Source of the DNA: Acidobacteriota bacterium
GTDB taxonomy: Bacteria > Acidobacteriota > Terriglobia > Bryobacterales > Bryobacteraceae
Reading direction: 5' to 3'
DNA: 7,535 nt
Assembly (NCBI GenBank): GCA_023380575.1
Contig: JAMCRM010000225.1
Span: 1-7,535 of the forward strand
This document shows, piece by piece, positions 6,245-7,535 of the stretch (position 1 is its first letter; each line of letters begins with the position of its first letter). The translations under genes and the position numbers were made by a program. The notes beneath the pieces were generated by a model that saw nothing but the letters and a program-made list of their open reading frames with translations, had not been told where the DNA came from and did no database searches.

Positions 6245-6528
6245 TAGCCCTCGATTCGGAAAGACCCGTATTTTTGCACGGCGGCTTCCTGCTCTTCAAC
6301 ACCCCGGACTTCGGACCAGCGGGGGCCTTTCCAGAGCAGACCAGCGAGTGCGGACAGCCTCTCGGCGGGACCCACGGCATAGACTTCCACGCGTCCATCA
6401 TCCAGGTTGCGAACGTAGCCGCTGAGGCCCAGCTCCACCGCGGCATGCTCCACGAACCAGCGGAAGCCCACGCCCTGTACGCGCCCGCGCACAAAATACC
6501 GCCTGGCGGCGGTGGTTTGCCGGGACAT
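6244..6528 (-). CDS. acyP: Acylphosphatase
   Basis: Small enzyme that hydrolyses the carboxyl-phosphate bond of acylphosphates such as acetyl phosphate; the physiological substrate in bacteria is often unclear. From ATG 6528 the product is 94 residues, the normal size. The active-site loop is plain: [21 protein letters not shown] (10-30), with the phosphate-binding arginine R23, and [17 protein letters not shown] (37-53), with catalytic asparagine N41. The ending YGSFRIEG matches the family's final strand. A GTG in frame at 6546 would add six residues (start VLCSDF) and lies one base after the upstream gene's stop; ATG 6528, with a weak GGAT site before it, gives the better family length, but the choice is not certain. 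It overlaps apt by one base. Identity is secure, start less so. Confidence 0.93.
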   Translation of the reverse strand: MSRQTTAARRYFVRGRVQGVGFRWFVEHAAVELGLSGYVRNLDDGRVEVYAVGPAERLSALAGLLWKGPRWSEVRGVEEQEAAVQKYGSFRIEG

Positions 6529-6547
6529 GAAATCCGAGCATAACACG

Positions 6548-7399
6548 TTACCAGTACTTCAGAATCAATGCCTTGGTCTTGCGCACGCCCTCCACCGGGT
6601 CGCCCTTGCCTTCGTACTCGATGGAAATCGGCCCGCGATACCGGTTCTGCTTCAGCGATTTCACGATGCGGGGAAAATCCAGGCTGCGCGCCTCGCCGTT
6701 GTCATCGAATTCATTGACTTTCACGTGCGTGACGAAGGCATAGGGGGACACCATAGCGATCTCCTGGTAGCGGTCGGCCGGGGGAAAGTTGCCGAAATCC
6801 ACCAGCGCCCCTACCCACTTGGGGTCAGACTGCCTGATCACCTTGACGATGTTGGCGGCGGTCTTGGTAACCCCGCCGTGATTTTCGAGGGAGATCTTCA
6901 CGTTGAGTTGCCGGGCGAGCGGCAGCAGTTCTTTCAGCGCGGCGACGGCGCGCTCCACGCCGACGGTCGGATCCAGGCTTTCGTTGCCCGTGCCGCCCAG
7001 ATTGAGCCGGACCACCGGGGCGCCCAGGCGGGCGGCCACCCGCAGTTTCCCCTTATCCAGTTCGATCTGCTCGCGCCGCTGTCTTTCGTCGTTACCGGCG
7101 AGGTTGCCTTCCACCACGTAACAGGTCACGCGGCGGCCGGCCTTCTTCACAGCGGCCTTGACCTGGTCCAGGTAGGCGTCGTCGGTGGACTTGAAGAACA
7201 TGTCGTTGTAGGAAATCCCGGGAATGCCTTCCTTCTCGTAAAAGGCGGGCACCGAGAGCATGTCCAGCTTGCCCTCCCGGATGAGATCGCGGTAGCTGTA
7301 CGTTTCGCAGGCGAGAACGTTGCCGCCGCGCAGGGCGGCGTCCTGCGCCAAGGCGGCCGCCGGAACGGCCAGCAGGAATACAAGATGTCCGAGTTTCAT
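6548..7399 (-). CDS. Exported sugar phosphate isomerase/epimerase-like TIM-barrel protein
   Basis: Xylose-isomerase-like TIM-barrel family (AP endonuclease 2 fold). The product from ATG 7399 is 283 residues. Residues 1-18 (MKLGHLVFLLAVPAAALA) are a signal peptide with an A-L-A cleavage site, so it is probably periplasmic or lipid-free secreted; no lipobox cysteine is seen. Barrel strands carry likely metal ligands in the family's usual order: E172 (ISLENHGG), D201 (LVDFGNFPP), H225 (FVTHVKVNEF) and E261 (ISIEYEG), plus VVRLNLGG (129-136). This set fits a divalent-metal-dependent isomerase, epimerase or dehydratase acting on a sugar or polyol; the substrate cannot be told. The start is chosen for the signal peptide; the frame remains open to 7501 but would overlap rpsT. 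It is first in the minus-strand run, 19 bases before acyP ATG 6528. Fold secure, function open. Confidence 0.85.
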   Translation of the reverse strand: MKLGHLVFLLAVPAAALAQDAALRGGNVLACETYSYRDLIREGKLDMLSVPAFYEKEGIPGISYNDMFFKSTDDAYLDQVKAAVKKAGRRVTCYVVEGNLAGNDERQRREQIELDKGKLRVAARLGAPVVRLNLGGTGNESLDPTVGVERAVAALKELLPLARQLNVKISLENHGGVTKTAANIVKVIRQSDPKWVGALVDFGNFPPADRYQEIAMVSPYAFVTHVKVNEFDDNGEARSLDFPRIVKSLKQNRYRGPISIEYEGKGDPVEGVRKTKALILKYW

Positions 7400-7439
7400 G
7401 CTATGGACGATATCATAGCGGCGCGCCGGTGGGGCTTTG

Positions 7440-7448
7440 TGGTATGAT
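7440..7448 (+). promoter_or_regulatory. Extended -10 element, candidate rpsT promoter
   Basis: TGGTATGAT has the extended -10 form TGnTATnAT (TG at 7440-7441, TATGAT 7443-7448). No recognisable -35 stands 16-18 bases upstream. Transcription would start near 7455 and give a leader of about 35 bases before the rpsT ATG. AAGGG at 7470-7474 is the nearest Shine-Dalgarno-like sequence but is far (15 nt) from the start. Confidence 0.4.
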
Positions 7449-7459
7449 TGGAAGTCGAA

Positions 7460-7488
7460 ATTTTTCTGTAAGGGTAAGACTGTCTCAA
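7460..7488 (-). promoter_or_regulatory. Candidate promoter for the TIM-barrel gene
   Basis: On the minus strand TTGAGA (7488-7483, five of six to TTGACA), 17-nt spacer, AAAAAT (7465-7460, four of six). It would start transcription near 7453, about 55 bases before ATG 7399. A TATGAT on the same strand (7417-7412) is an alternative -10 without a -35. Both lie in the 90-base divergent gap (7400-7489) shared with rpsT. Confidence 0.35.
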
Positions 7489-7489
7489 G

Positions 7490-7535
7490 ATGGCGAATCA
7501 TTTTTCCGCGCTGAAGCGGGTAAGAGAAGACGAGA
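7490..7535 (+). CDS. rpsT: 30S ribosomal protein S20, N-terminal fragment
   Basis: Only the first 15 codons are in the window: ATG at 7490 opening MANHFSALKRVREDE. This is the highly recognisable S20 N-terminus (MANHxSALKR-x-R...E). S20 binds 16S rRNA early in assembly of the small subunit. The gene is transcribed away from the TIM-barrel gene across a 90-base gap holding a possible extended -10 element, and no strong Shine-Dalgarno sequence is visible. The fragment is short, so identity rests on this one motif. Confidence 0.85.
   Translation, partial: MANHFSALKRVREDE

Noticed and set aside
6512..7447. 311-codon plus-strand open frame opposite the TIM-barrel gene
   Set aside because: It is the antisense of a well-supported gene in GC-rich DNA, has no recognisable domain, and lacks start signals. 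The same applies to plus-strand frames at 2924-3805, 2023-2640, 4555-5250 and 5193-5759 and the minus-strand frame at 633-1220.

Overview
The window is a compact, GC-rich bacterial chromosome segment with housekeeping gene content. The organism is a diderm: it has the LPS-export ATPase LptB, a secreted outer-membrane-barrel protein and the non-mevalonate isoprenoid gene ispE. Gene style (the TPHN variant of the Pth active-site loop, an exported TIM-barrel sugar isomerase-like protein, the form of IspE) makes me think of Acidobacteriota, perhaps a Solibacter/Bryobacter relative. That is an impression from memory, not something the sequence proves.

Layout. Plus strand, left end: the 3' part of lptB (1-510), then a small beta-barrel protein (549-1157) whose start codon sits just after a perfect 9-bp hairpin. 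A convergent gap of 82 bases holds a Rho-independent terminator for the minus-strand genes. Minus strand, read right to left from 7399 to 1240, is one long co-directional run: exported TIM-barrel protein, acyP, apt, ispE, prs, rplY, pth remnant, rpsF, rpsR, rplI. At the right edge rpsT (ribosomal protein S20) starts divergently at 7490 and is cut by the window end. No stretch longer than about 300 bases lacks a gene.

How the genes fit together. acyP/apt (TAATG, 1 nt), apt/ispE, ispE/prs and pth/rpsF (ATGA, 4 nt each) overlap, so translation is probably coupled. Prs makes PRPP and Apt consumes it to salvage adenine; IspE makes isoprenoid precursors. The second half is a translation block (L25, Pth, S6, S18, L9). 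A near-consensus sigma70-type promoter (TTGACA, 17 nt, TAAAAT) lies inside ispE and could drive prs and the ribosomal genes separately from the upstream genes.

The main surprise is pth, peptidyl-tRNA hydrolase, normally essential. It occupies its usual place and all its catalytic residues can still be found, but it is split by an in-frame TAG and by a separate frameshifting gap of about 16 nt. It is either a recent pseudogene, implying another source of the activity, or a damaged assembly. No mobile element, CRISPR array, tRNA or rRNA was seen.
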